NCBI GenBank assembly: GCA_027625915.1
Contig: JANTQA010000011.1
Span: 865,164 to 929,163 of the forward strand
DNA: 64,000 bases
Source of the DNA: Anaeramoeba flamelloides
Lineage: Eukaryota > Metamonada > Anaeramoebidae
Reading direction: 5' to 3'
The translations under genes and the position numbers were made by a program. A model generated the notes under the pieces. That model made no database searches. It was not told the DNA's origin and saw nothing but the letters and a program-made list of their open reading frames with translations. Positions within the stretch are counted from its first letter, which is position 1. Each line of letters begins with the position of its first letter. Shown here piece by piece: positions 23,245 through 33,851 of the stretch.

Positions 23245-23476
23245 CTGTTAATTGGAAAACACTTCTTATTTCAAAATAAATTGAACAAAATTTTCATTCA
23301 GCTTTCCAAAAAGGTTTTATCAAACAGGTTACTTTTCAATTTTTAAGACTTAAAACAAGTTCAAATTATTCATTCAACCTTTAAGTTTTGGGAACTTTGA
23401 TGATTTATTCTTGATAGGCATGTGATTTTTCAAAAAGTGAATGAAAATTTTGGTATTGTTTTTTTGAAGTCAACTG
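23245..23476. mobile_element. 232 bp MITE, CTGTTAATTG family, TA duplication
   Basis: Left TA|CTGTTAATTGG and right GTCAACTG|TA, with subterminal AACAAAATTTTCATTCA and its approximate complement TGAATGAAAATTTTGG. Same family as 58294-58516; a single left end also occurs at about 30681. Confidence 0.6.
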
Positions 23477-25326
23477 TAATTGATACAAAATTTTCATTCA
23501 TTTTTCAAAACAAAAGAAACAAAAAATGGGAAAGATCAAATGTTTCTTTGTCAAATTATTTGTAAGATATTTTTTGAAAAAATAAACTTTTAAACAATGA
23601 ATTGAAAGTTGAAACTTTGACTTTGAGTTTAACTTTAAAATAGTTTCATTAAAATTATTGATTGAAGAAATGATGAAGATCAAATGAAACCCAAAATAAA
23701 CTAAGTTTTGCAATTTTGAATGAAAATAAATAAATCAGTTTTGATTTGCGATTTTACTTTTTTTTCATTTATTATTTAAATGAAATAATTTTATCCAGGC
23801 AAGAGTCTAAAATTAACAATAATCTTTCTATTATTTTAATTAGAATATTACGCTTTACTTTTTGAACGAATTTACTTTTTAAATTTTTGTTTGAAATTGA
23901 AAAGAAGATTTTCATAAAACAAAAAACTAAATCAATTCAAAAAAGTAAGAATGTTTTCAAGACAATTTAACCCAATTTCTATTTTTTAGGATTGTTCAAT
24001 TTCGAAAAATAACGTAACTTTGAAAAAAAAACTTGAAAAGAATATTTTGGATTAATTCTTTCATTTTTTTTTTAATTAGAGTTTGAATTCATTCTTTCTT
24101 TTTTGTTTTTCAGTAAATATTATTATCGAAAAAAGATTGAAAGATTGAAATACATATAATAGGGATCTTTGGTTTTGAATTCAACCTTGGTAAGTAATGG
24201 ATCTTGTTTGGATTTTAATGGTTTCATAAAATAATTAATTCTTATTTTATTAAACCTATTAAATACTTTTCAATCAGATCATTCAAACAACTATCAGATT
24301 TAAATAAATATTTGCAATTTTGACAAAGTTAGTCTTTATTATTAATATCTTTTTTATCTTTAAATTTACTGTAAATTTTCAACTGGATTTTTGGACTTCT
24401 TTTTTTGTTTCTAATTATTAATATCCAAAAAGAACTATTTTTTTGAAATTAATTACCATTCAAAACCAGATATATTTCTCAATTTCAAAAATACACCTTT
24501 CTTATTTTTAGAAGAATCTATAAATATCTGGTAAGATCAGGATCAAATTTTTTATTTTTTATTTTGAATTTATTTTTGTTTTGGTTTTCAAAATTTACTA
24601 ATTCTCTTTAAAATTTTTATCTTTTTTTTATTTTTATTTGTTACCTTTGATAGTTTATTTAGAATCGAGCTTGAATGTATTTTTTCTTTTTTAGGAAAAT
24701 TTCTTCCTTTTTGCTATTCTTTTTGCGGAAAAAACCAAAATCACTCTTCCATAAAATGATTAATTGATTATATTTGACTTGTTTTTTTACTATTAATTTT
24801 TGTTTTTTTTCTCTCATTATATTTTTTTTTCTAATAGAAATGCAAATTCTTTCATTATCTTTTTTTAATTATCATTATTCTCTATTGTATATTTTTATTA
24901 AAATTTTAATTTTTTGAAATAAAATAGAAAAGTAAAACTCTTTTTTTAAAAAAAATAAAAAATACAAAAACAAAAATAAATAAAAAATTAAGATTTTTTA
25001 TTCTATTTTTTATTTTCTTTTTGTTTTGGACTAAGAAATATAGTCCCTCCTTCATTTCTAAAATTTTGATTCAAGAATCTTCTGTAATGTATCTGATGTG
25101 GGCTGAGTGGTTCATCTTCATTTGAGTAATTTTGAATCGTTTAATATTTTTTATCTTTGGTGATAAAAAATAGAGAGGAGAGAATGGTGGAAAAACGAAC
25201 AATTCTCGTCTGTGATGTCCTTAATTCTAGTAATGGAACTCCAGGTATTTGGACTACAAGGATCTTGATCAAAATTTAGACCTGGGGGGGTCGCGCGTGT
25301 ATATGTGTATAAAAAAAATCCTCACC

Positions 25327-26466
25327 TCAAATTATTGTTATTTGGTTTTTTTCTCTTCCTTTTTGATACCATAAATCGGCAAAAAAATTTACTTTTTCGG
25401 GTAAATTTTCCCAACCTCCGAGATTTTTTTCATTAATTTTGAAAGATATTTTTTTTTGGTCCATATCAAGAAAAATTGTGAAAATGTCGTTTTTTTTTAA
25501 ATTTATTTTTTCGGGGTAGATTTTTTCGTTCCATTTTCCGTTTTCATCGTTTTCTTTGAATTTTCGGCTTTTGAGTTTTTTCCGTCCATCCCACCATGTA
25601 TGGAAAAAATATGTTCCTTCCGAGTTCCCTTTTTTGATAAAATTTTCCCTATTTTCGGTTTTGATTACTCCTAACTTGATTTGGTTCCATTGATTTTTGG
25701 GATTTGGGAATTGGTCTATTTTTATTTTGATTTCGTGTTTTCCGCTCGAATATATTTTTTTTCCACATATTAATCCAGGCCCATAATAATTTAATGGATT
25801 CCAAGCTGTTTTATTTTCATTTTTTAATTTTATTCGATTTTCCCGGTTCATTTTTGGATCAAATTCTTCTTCAAATTCTTCTTCCATTCTTTTTCTTTCC
25901 TCTTCATCTAGTTCTCCTTTGTTTCCTTTTCTCTTTTTTTCCTTCTTTTCATTTTTTCTTTCCGGTTTTATTATTTCGTTGCCTCCCTGTATTAATTTGA
26001 TATGATTTTTATCTTTTTTAAATTTTTTGATTGTGTTTATTTTTATTTTCTTTTTCGATATCTTTTTCTGTTTTTTTCCTGTTTCTTTCAAAATTGTCTG
26101 AATTTTGGTATTAATTATTATTTCAATTTTTTTAAATAAATTTAGATGATTTATTTTCGAATCTTGGATTTTTTGGATCAATAAATCTGAATCATTTTCA
26201 ATTTTTTTACAAATATTTTTAATTTTTTCTTTTAATTTGTTTTGATTTTCAAGTGATTTTTGTATTGTTTCCTTGTTTTGATTTTCTTCATTTTGAATTT
26301 TATTTAATATGATTTTTATCTTTTCATAAATTTCATTTGAGAAATCCTGTAAACCTAATATTTCATGATCATTTAACTTACAAGTTGAATAACATTCAGA
26401 GCAAATCAATTTATTTTCGTCTATGCAATATAAGGATAATTTTTTATTGTGTTTTCTACAGAGATT
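25327..26466 (-). CDS. B-box / coiled-coil / SPRY protein (TRIM-like)
   Basis: The minus-strand frame reads a B-box zinc finger (CRKHNKKLSLYC, then ICSECYSTCKLNDHE), about 120 residues of Lys/Glu/Asn-rich probable coiled coil, and a charged low-complexity linker (ERKNEKKEKKRKG, EEEFEEEFDP). It ends in a ~160-residue SPRY-type domain with WNPLNYYGPGLICGKKIYSS, GTYFFHTWWDGRK and IFTIFLDMDQKKISFKINEK. It lacks an N-terminal RING. TRIM-like proteins of this layout are usually scaffolds or ubiquitin-pathway factors, but without a RING no ligase activity can be claimed. The frame stays open upstream of the B-box to about 26480 with no ATG, so the first exon must lie further upstream beyond the (TA)n tract at 26506-26525; I could not place it. 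The stop follows ...KNQITII. The reading frame is otherwise intact. Confidence 0.75.
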   Translation of the reverse strand, partial: NLCRKHNKKLSLYCIDENKLICSECYSTCKLNDHEILGLQDFSNEIYEKIKIILNKIQNEENQNKETIQKSLENQNKLKEKIKNICKKIENDSDLLIQKIQDSKINHLNLFKKIEIIINTKIQTILKETGKKQKKISKKKIKINTIKKFKKDKNHIKLIQGGNEIIKPERKNEKKEKKRKGNKGELDEEERKRMEEEFEEEFDPKMNRENRIKLKNENKTAWNPLNYYGPGLICGKKIYSSGKHEIKIKIDQFPNPKNQWNQIKLGVIKTENRENFIKKGNSEGTYFFHTWWDGRKKLKSRKFKENDENGKWNEKIYPEKINLKKNDIFTIFLDMDQKKISFKINEKNLGGWENLPEKVNFFADLWYQKGREKNQITII

Positions 26467-26475
26467 AAAATTAAC

Positions 26476-27243
26476 TTCTTTTTTTGAATAAAATAATGAA
26501 TAATAATATATATATATATATATAATTTAGGAAAAGAATAAAAAAAAAAATATAAATAATAATAAAAATAATATATTAATTTTTGAATAAGTTTTTGGGT
26601 TATAATTTGTTTTTTTTCATAAAATTCTATGTTTATTTTATAATTTCCAATTTTTGTTTAAAAAAAACACTTATTGTTTATATCAAATAAGAAAATTAAA
26701 AATATTACCACAGAATTTGCATTTTCATTGTTACTCGAAAAATAGAAATTAAATATATATTTTCACAAATAAAATTCACAAATTAAAAATAAAATAAAAA
26801 TTGTTTTTTTTTTTAACAATTTAACTCTTTTGGCAATATAATAAAATTTACCTACTTTCATTTGTTGTTCAATTTTGTGAAATTTTGTCAAGTAATTCAG
26901 AAATTATTTGTCAAGATTTTGTGAAATTGATTGTAAAAAATAAAATTTTATATTGTTTCAAACAAAATATTAAACAATCACATTATTCTGGAAATTTTGG
27001 TTACACAAATTCACAAATTGATTATTTTGTGAAATCATATTTTTAAAAATGTTCATGTTTTTTGTGACTTGTTGTTTAAAAATAGTTCTCAAAATAAATG
27101 ATATTATTGATCCGATCATAAATAAAGATTTATTTTCAAGGTACTGGCATTATATTCACCGGAATAACAAAAAAATTGGTTTTTTGTTTTTCAATTTTTC
27201 CATTAAGGGGTGAGTACTAAAAGTTCTCCTTCTTGTTGTTATA
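26476..27243. other. AT-rich upstream region of the TRIM-like gene
   Basis: Contains a (TA)n microsatellite near 26503-26524 and no supported coding. It may hold the promoter and first exon of the TRIM-like gene. Confidence 0.4.
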
Positions 27244-27750
27244 TTTTCCAGAATTTTTAAGAATTTCACAAAATCAAAGATTTAGCTCTATTCTTTTGAA
27301 TTCTGAAATAGTGTTGTTGTTTTTTTAAAATTTTTGAAATTATTAGAAAATTTCAAAAATGTTAAAAGACAGATGTTAGCTTTTCAAAAGTTTTGTATTT
27401 ATTTGGAAAAACAATGAGTTTTCGTGAAGTTTTCTGTTTCTTTTTGTGAAGTGTTCTAGGTTTTTTTGAGTTTACTATTTAATAGATTTTCGTTAGGTTT
27501 TTTTTTTTGAGTTTTTGAAATAAACAGAAAATTTTAATAAATTTTCTGTTTATTTCAAAAACTCAAAAAAAACCTAGAACACTTCACAAATAAATAGTAA
27601 ACTCAAAAAAAACCTAGAACACTTTACAAATAAAATAGAAACCCTCAAAAAACCTGACGAAAATCTATTGATTTTCCAAATAAACATAAAACCTCAAAAA
27701 AAACCTAGAACACTTCACAAATAAAAAGAAAACTCTGGAAAACCTAACGG
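27244..27750. repeat. Modular palindrome array with nested units
   Basis: It opens with a B-type palindrome (27244-27310, TTTTCCAGAATTTTTAAGAA and TTCTTTTGAATTCTG). It then has concentric arms: outer AGGTTTTTTTGAGTTTACTA (27457) pairs with TAGTAAACTCAAAAAAAACCT (about 27595), enclosing an A-type hairpin (27494-27572). Spacers are CTAGAACACTTCACAAAT rather than the GTGCCGTAGAG type. It ends GGAAAACCTAACGG, followed by a tail (TTTTGTTGAATCAACTGTCT) like the one after the 46 kb array. Confidence 0.75.
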
Positions 27751-27789
27751 TAAATAGGAAGTAATTTTGTTGAATCAACTGTCTCAATA

Positions 27790-28720
27790 ATAATAATAAA
27801 TCATATATCTTTATTTTTATTAATCTTTTCAATTTTTGAAAATCATTTCAAGAGAGCCGAGTGAAAATGGAAATTAAAATATTTGCAAATTATTATTTTT
27901 TTATTTTTCATTAAACCCATTTATTGCCAAAAAATTTCTCAATTTAGAAATGAATTATGATTTAGATTTAGCTTGAGTCAAACCTTTTTTTTTAAGAACC
28001 ATTTTTTGAGATCAAAATCACTGAATTATTAAGAGAGTATATGCTTGGTATTGTTTAAAAAGTCTCATACAAATTTTCAATATTAAAGATCAGTTAAAAA
28101 AATTGAAAATGAAAATCTTTTGGATTGTTCAAAATTTAGGATCTTAAAAAATGGTAGCTGTGAAGCTTAACAAAAATTTTGATTTGGTTTTTTTAAAAAA
28201 ATATCTGAAAACAAATTTCTAAATGAATAGACTCAAGAAAAAAACCTTTCTAGTTGGCGTTTTCTCATTTATTTGGAGAGATTAAATATATTGTTAATTT
28301 TGGTTTCAATAATCTTTGAAAAGTAGCTTTATTCATTTTTTTCCTAAATTTTTTACAGAAAACTTTTTTGTTTTCAATTTTAAAATTGTAAAATATTTTG
28401 ATTTAGAGAATTTTGTATTTATTGTTACAAAAATCATCCAAAGCCTCTAGAAGTTAAAATCTAAATGTAATAAATTTCAAGAGATTCAAATGTTAAAAAA
28501 AAATTAGGAAAATTTTGAGGACTTTTTTTGTAAACAATTTTTCACTCCTTGATTGATCTACTCTCAAAAGGAAAGTGGTGAGTTAAGATTGCTCTTCAAT
28601 ACCCATCATGGATATGTGGCCTTTAAAAGTCTGTTCATTTATTCAAAATGTATTTTACAAAAAGGGTTTTAACAATTAATGTTATTAATTTTCAATTTCT
28701 CTTTTTTTTTTTTTTTTATT
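27790..28720. repeat. Old segmental duplication, copy 2 (partner 2040-2210 and 3076-4500)
   Basis: The uninterrupted form of the segment also found at 2.0-4.5 kb. It lacks both the ~0.8 kb repeat and the foldback insertion that split the other copy. No conserved coding. Confidence 0.65.
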
Positions 28721-28772
28721 TTTCAATCTTTTATCTTTATCTTTTTTTCTTTTCTATTTTCAATTTTTTTCA

Positions 28773-28986
28773 GATTCAATTGTCCTTTTTCTCGTTCAAA
28801 AGAGATTCGAAAATAAAAAAAATCAAAAATTTAGATCTTGAAAAGATCCTCAACCAAAGTAACCTTGGCTTGTTGACTAGAAAAAGTATTGAATACAAAA
28901 CATTTTTTTTAATCAGAGAAAGGGATTTTTTGGTTTCAAAATCAAAAAACAAGAAGAATAACAAAACAAAAAAAATAAAAAATTAG
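28773..28986 (+). CDS. Possible terminal exon, unrecognised
   Basis: After a long pyrimidine tract and an AG (CAATTTTTTTCAG) there is an open frame with varied codons: SFKRDSKIKKIKNLDLEKIL, then NQSNLGLLTRKSIEYKTFFL, ending in a lysine/asparagine-rich tail and TAG. The LEKILNQSNLGLLTRKSI stretch is vaguely like a DEK C-terminal-type helical domain, but this is only a resemblance. No upstream exon was placed. The pyrimidine-rich run upstream is in the segmental-duplication edge, and the partner copy has no such frame. Confidence 0.3.
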
Positions 28987-29179
28987 AATGAATTTCAAAA
29001 ACAAAAAAGGGTGTTGTTCTTTTGAAAGAAGACGAAAATTAAAAAATAACAAGAAGGTTTGATTAAAAAGTATGATCAAAAAAAAAAAAAAAAAACTTCC
29101 AGTTGCTTAAAAAGGAATTAAAAAGGAATTAGAAAAAAATCGACGAAAAAATAAAAAAAAATAAAAAATAAAAATTTAC

Positions 29180-29540
29180 TTTTGACTAATTCATTGTAAG
29201 GAGCTTTATACAGGTACTTTTTGTGTTTTTTTAAAACCTTTTTGTGTGTTTCTTCTTCGCATTTAGCACAATAATAGACTTCACATTTGGGACAATAGAA
29301 TTGAGATTGTTTTTTATGGCAATTTTCACATTTGGGAATTCGTTTTTCAACAGGTCCTGTAATTTGTGAAAGCTTGGTGATTTTTTTTTCTTTTTTGGAA
29401 TGTTTCTTGTTCTTGTTCTTGTTCTTGTTCTTGTTCTTTTTCTTGTTCTTGTTCTTTTTGTTTTTGTGTTTGTGTTTATTGTAAGCTTTTTGTTTATGTT
29501 TGCTTCTTTTTTTTTTTTGATGCTTTTTGGAATTGTCCAT
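29180..29540 (-). CDS. Lysine-rich B-box zinc-finger protein, first exon
   Basis: ATG at 29540 opens a 120-codon exon. Residues 1-55 are nearly all Lys, Asn and His (MDNSKKHQKKKRSKHKQK, then KN repeats encoded by a (CTTGTT)n minisatellite). A zinc-binding B-box follows at about 70-110: CENCHKKQSQFYCPKC, EVYYCAKCEEETH, then KKVLKKHKKYL. Spacing C-x2-C-x7-C-x2-C-x4-C-x2-C-x4-H fits B-box type fingers. The exon ends ELVK with a donor-like GTAAAT at 29179. Beyond it the frame becomes Phe-rich intron-like sequence, so further exons should lie below 29170, but I could not fix an acceptor. The basic start could act in nuclear targeting; that is an inference. Confidence 0.6.
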
Positions 29541-29671
29541 TTAATAAGGTGTTTATTTTTTCTTGTTGTTTATTTTTTTAAACAAAAAATTCAAATAATA
29601 AAAATAAAAAAAATGAATTCTATTTTATATTTGGTAGTTCGGAAAAAACTGTTTAAAAGGAATAAAAGTTA

Positions 29672-30670
29672 ATCGAGTAGTACTCAAAAACAACAAGACC
29701 AACGTTTAAAATATTTAATTGGTGATCTTCTCTACTTACGAATTTTGTAGATCCCAAGTGTCAAAAAATTCTGATCAACTAAGAAAGCCATAAAAGAAAA
29801 TTAGTTTAGTAAGAAAATTTTTTTTTTCGATTTTTATGAAAGAGAAAACCATTTAAATTCATTTTATGTCTCACATTATAAAAAGCATATAACTTGTTTA
29901 TTATCATGTCCAGCATTATTACAAAATACCAAGTCTTTGTTACCAGTTATATTAATTTCAGGATTTTTTATCTAAGATGAGAAAATTCTTTTTTTTAACC
30001 AAAAAAAATGAGATATACAACCCATTACAAAATAATTGTATTTATTGAAGTAAAGTAGTTATAAATATTAAAGTTTTCAAGTCATTTATAAATATTACTT
30101 AGAAATTGAGTTTTTATACTAAGATCAAATTTGATTTTTCAAAATATAATTTTCTTGAAGATATTTGGGAATTTTGTAATTTAATCGCAAAAATTCAAAC
30201 TCTTGTTTTTTCTTGACAAAAATGGTTTAAATTATTATAGTGATTTTTTGAATATGACCAAACAATTTGTTAAAGAAATAATTTTTCAAATTTTTACAAA
30301 ATACTATTACAATTTTGATACATTTTTTGAAGAACCAGAAAACAACTTTTTTAAAACTTTAAAGAATATCAAGTTTTGCTTTATAGATCTCAATTTAATT
30401 GAGAATCTTTCTTAAGGTTCTATCAAATTTTTATTTATTGGAACCCGGATATCCAATTAGTTATATTGGCTAAGATTTAAATTGAAATATTAATAATTAA
30501 AAATAATAACAAAATAAAAAAATTTGTTTCAAAATCAAGACTTTCCGATATAAAAATAAAAATATTATCCACCATTTTCATGAATTAAGTTAATTTTCTT
30601 TAAAAATAAAAGGTTACTTTGGTTAATCTATTATTAAAAATACTATGAAAAATTAATTCAATTTTAATTC
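29672..30670 (+). mobile_element. Decayed TIR transposon, homologous to 40121-41207
   Basis: The left end TCGAGTAGTACTC and the following sequence match the reverse complement of the right part of the element at 33772-41207. Examples are CAAGTGTCAAAAAATTCTGA, AAGAAAGCCATAAA and GGCTAAGATTT(A/G)AATTGAAAT. The open frame 30203-30415 (FLNMTKQFVKEIIFQIFTKY) lies inside but is not supported by the homologue, whose frames are closed. No catalytic motif is readable. The right end is not seen and is replaced by a CTGTTAATTG-family end near 30681. Confidence 0.55.
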
Positions 30671-31109
30671 ACAGATTGTTACAAATACTGTTAATTGTAA
30701 AATAAAAAGATTAAAATTTTCATTCAGCTTATTAACAAAATCATATTTCCTAGAAATAAAAGAAATCATTAAAGAACTAATTCTAAAAATGAGATTTTAC
30801 AATTTTGAGATCAAATATGAAACAAAATAATTGATTTTAAAGCATTTAATAGAAACAACTTTCCCATATGTTTATCAAGAAAAAAACAGCAAATCAAAAG
30901 ATAATATTATTCTTTAAAATAAATTTTTCCAAAATTTTTATAATTTTCAATAGTATTAAATTGAATTTGAAATAAATAAAATAAAAAAAATTAAGAATAA
31001 AAAGAAAATTATAGATACAAAAATGTGCGAATAGTCAAAATAAAAACGAAAAATAAAAAAGGTAAAAATAAATAAGTAATTATAAAAAAGGATTAAAAAA
31101 TGGCAGGTA

Positions 31110-32048
31110 TTAATCTAATTCATATAATTCTCCATAAAATTCAATTCCCGAAAGGAGTAAAAAATTATGATGAGAGCTATTATAGCCACTTTGGAGTAAA
31201 CGTAGGTATCTAAATCCCCTTTCCAATTGAAGGTCGATACTCCAGGAAGCTGTACCAAAATTACCATTCAAGGATGTGTCATTCCTATGTTGTCTTAGTA
31301 CTGTCCAATTTTGGGTATCGTTTGATCCTTGTAAATCCCAATTTCGTAATAGATCTGCTTTATAGTTGCCACCATGCATGATCGTGTAATTGTTTGGCAA
31401 GATTAATCTGTTTGGACCAAAATCAAAAAGCACCCATGAAGCAGGCACATCCTTGGTCCAGAATTCCAACTCCTTCCTTCCCGTAACATCAAGAGGGTCG
31501 CCTCTTTCGATAGATGAAGCATGGATCGTGAATTTTGTTTTTTGCTTTTTTGAAGGGTTTTTGAAGGTTTTTTTATTTTTTTGGGTGCCTATCGAATATA
31601 TTATCCCATTTTTATCAAAATCTTCTTCATAGTCATAACTTGTTCCACAAATGGGCCGCGCTCGGAACCTTTTTGGGACTTCTCTTTGCTCATTCCCAAG
31701 AGTTTCGCTTTTCTTCTTCTTCTTCTTCTTTTCATGCGATTCCACTCTTGCCATTAAACTCTCTATTAACATTTCCCTCGGCACATTTGGGTTTTTTTCA
31801 ACAGCTTTTAATTGATTTAAAGTTAAAAATGAAAATCTAATTAATTCCATTATCTTTTTAATATTTTGCTTGTTTAATTTTTTATTTGTATTGTGATTGC
31901 GCCTTTCAACATAATTACAAATAATGTTATAAACTGTGATTTCCTCTTTAACAGACAAATTGTCATGGTCCATTAGTTGATAAAAATATTTGAACGGCAA
32001 CCAAGAAAAATCAGGATTTTTTAATAACCAGAATTGTTTCGCTAAAAT
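31110..32048 (-). CDS. BACK plus F5/8-type (galactose-binding-like) protein, C-terminal exon
   Basis: A TAG acceptor before 32048 starts this exon in frame: ILAKQFWLLKNPDFSW, then LPFKYFYQLMDHDNLSVKEE. About 90 residues form a BACK domain (ITVYNIICNYVERR, FSFLTLNQLKAVEKNPNVP). A Lys-rich linker leads to a C-terminal ~170-residue discoidin/F5-8-like beta-sandwich containing FTIHASSIERGDPLDVTGR, WVLFDFGPNRLILPNNYTIM, WDLQGSNDTQNWTVLRQHRN and GFRYLRLLQSGYNSSHHNFL. Proteins of this kind normally begin with a BTB domain and serve as adaptors, often for Cullin-3 ligases. The expected BTB exon is not seen upstream, where a LINE has inserted (32181-33354) and further elements follow. The gene may be decapitated, or its first exons may lie beyond the nested elements. 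The exon itself is intact. Confidence 0.75.
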   Translation of the reverse strand: MLAKQFWLLKNPDFSWLPFKYFYQLMDHDNLSVKEEITVYNIICNYVERRNHNTNKKLNKQNIKKIMELIRFSFLTLNQLKAVEKNPNVPREMLIESLMARVESHEKKKKKKKSETLGNEQREVPKRFRARPICGTSYDYEEDFDKNGIIYSIGTQKNKKTFKNPSKKQKTKFTIHASSIERGDPLDVTGRKELEFWTKDVPASWVLFDFGPNRLILPNNYTIMHGGNYKADLLRNWDLQGSNDTQNWTVLRQHRNDTSLNGNFGTASWSIDLQLERGFRYLRLLQSGYNSSHHNFLLLSGIEFYGELYELD

Positions 32049-32180
32049 CTAGATTTTTATAAAAATTTGAATATATTTTTAATAAGAGTTTGTATAGTGA
32101 GAAAAAAAAAAAAAAAATTAGTATTGTTATCAAATAAATTATTTTTTAGATTTTTTTTAAATTAAATATTGACTTATTTT

Positions 32181-33354
32181 ATTTTTTTTTTTATTGATGA
32201 GGAAGTGTAAATTGCACTCTTATGACCTTTTACTTAAATTTCCTCAAATGTAATTTAAGCGTAAAATCATAGAATCCACGATTATTAATTAATGAAAATA
32301 ATTTTAAGCTGTCTTGACTTGAAATTATTTAATTAAAATTTATTTCTTTTAATTTATTTAAAAATATCAATCTATCATTTTCATAGGAAGTTCACTCCCA
32401 TAAAAAGTTATCAATATTTTCTATTATCTCTTTATGAACATATTTTAAACATAAAGGACAAAATATATTTGAGTTTTTATTTATTCCATAATAATATCTA
32501 TTTAGGCAGTTAGTAAATGTTCTGAATTTTAGAATTGTTGAGCTTGATGGATAACTTAAATATTTTTGAGTTTTTTATTATTTGAAAATATTTCTGTGGA
32601 GTGTCTAGGTTTTTTTTAATTTTTGAAATATAAAGAAAATTAAATAAATTTTCTGTTTATTCCAAAAAGTAAAAAAAAGCTAACGGCGGTTTTCCAAAAA
32701 TCAAAAGAATTTAGTAAAATCTTTGATTTTACTCTGTTTTTTTAAATTTTGGAAAACCTAACAATATTTCCAACTTGTAGAATTTAACAACTCATTATAA
32801 TTATAATTATAAATTTCATTTTTAAGAATCTTTAAATTCTTTGAATTCCAATTAATTTTATTTATTAATTCTTGGGTTAAATTTTATTAGTTTATTTAGA
32901 TAAGGCAGAGATAAATTTTTTAATTTATTTTTGAATTTGAATTTCTTTTTATTAATTGAAATTACCAAATTTTCGAATTTAAATTCGGTTTTGTAGATAC
33001 AAACTGGCGTATTTCTGTTTATTTTGCATATTTCGGTAATAAATGTATTAATCCAAGATTTGAAATAGTTTAGTGTTGCTATTTTATATTTGTATATTTC
33101 TAATCCATATATTAATTGACTTAATATAAAAGATTTAAATAATCTAATTTTCAAATTATTTGTTAATAAATTACTATTGAATAATTGTTTAGAATTGTTA
33201 TAAGTTTCTTTTGCCTTTTTCAGATTATATATTAAACCTGAAATTTTTTCTTAAAAAATTCCCAAATTTTTAATCTTTGATAAATCTTGAGTTATTTCTG
33301 TTTTGTCATCTTTAAATTGAAATATTTAGATAAAATATCTAATAAGAAAAAAAA
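32181..33354 (-). mobile_element. 5'-truncated LINE insertion with 18 bp target duplication
   Basis: The flanks carry TAAATATTGACTTATTTT at 32163-32180 and 33355-33372, a direct repeat expected from LINE target-primed insertion. On minus it encodes the post-RT region (SQLIYGLEIYKYKIATLNYF, RNTPVCIYKTEFKFENLVIS in 33154-32858) and a decayed C-terminal zinc-finger region. It then ends with GAGTGCAATTTACACTTCC and a tail (T run at 32182-32193 on plus). It lacks most of ORF2. A 168 bp palindrome element is nested in it. It sits just upstream of the BACK-domain exon. Confidence 0.85.
32595..32762. mobile_element. 168 bp two-hairpin element flanked by an 8 bp direct repeat
   Basis: AATATTTC occurs at 32587-32594 and 32763-32770, immediately outside the element. 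The element consists of the spacer TGTGGAGTGTCTAGG, an A-type palindrome and a B-type palindrome ending GGAAAACCTAAC. Removing it and one AATATTTC leaves LINE sequence that aligns with the intact LINE at about 39610-39660 (CAAGTTGGAAA...). This is the best evidence in the window that palindrome units move as discrete pieces. Confidence 0.7.
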
Positions 33355-33597
33355 TAAATATTGACTTATTTTGTTAAAGTGCTTGAAAGGATATAAAAAC
33401 GAAAATTAAAACATTTTTTTTTTTTCTCATTTATTTTCTCATTTATTATTTTTTTGTTAATTTTCTTATAAATTAAAGAAATATCACAACAAGTGGAAAA
33501 TAGTATCATTATCAAATCATTATCAAATGTTTGGGGTTGATTGGTGTTTAATAATAAAAGAGAATTAAAATACAAATAAATTTTAAAAATTAATTTT

Positions 33598-33771
33598 AAT
33601 ATTCTGGAAATTATTATTCAATTTGGATTAAAACGCAATAGAGACAAAATAGAAATATCACAAGATTTATCAAAGATTAAATATTTGGGTATTTATTGAG
33701 AAAAAATTTCACATTTAATATATAATCTGAAAAATAGAATGGAAACTTATAACAATTCTAAAAAATTGTTT
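33598..33771 (+). mobile_element. LINE fragment, left part (continues at 41208)
   Basis: Encodes FGLKRNRDKIEISQDLSKIK then YLGIY, the region after the RT catalytic core, and is the inverse of 33160-33330. It stops at AAATTGTTTA|AGGGAGTAG. The continuation AATTTATTAACAAATAATTT is found at 41214, after the ~7.4 kb transposon-plus-LINE insertion. Confidence 0.7.
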
Positions 33772-33851
33772 AAGGGAGTAGTAATTTTTTATAAATAAAA
33801 TGAAATTTTGATTTTTTTTGATTTTTTTACTTTTTTTACTTTTTTTTATAT

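Larger units (their letters stand above)
20690..25326. other. Long non-coding AT-rich stretch with small inverted-repeat elements
   Basis: No gene supported across ~4.6 kb. A decayed MITE with the TTAAAAGTGGAACTGAAAG end lies at about 20867-21084. A hairpin lies at 22168-22277 and a TA-flanked MITE at 23245-23476. A GC-richer patch at 25183-25295 opens with a 32-codon frame (VEKRTILVCDVLNSSNGTPG) that I cannot assign. The frame at 23498-23713 on minus is Phe/Lys-rich and probably chance. Confidence 0.5.

Noticed and set aside
29400-29672. Plus-strand Val/Leu-rich ORF
   Set aside because: It is the complement of the (CTTGTT)n lysine/asparagine repeat in the B-box exon.
30203-30415. A gene encoding FLNMTKQFVKEIIF...
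   Set aside because: It lies inside a decayed transposon and the homologous copy at 40.5 kb has closed frames.
33366-33575. A BTB exon for the BACK gene upstream of the LINE
   Set aside because: The frame (TNQPQTFDNDLIMILFSTCC) has no BTB features and no splice signals that fit.
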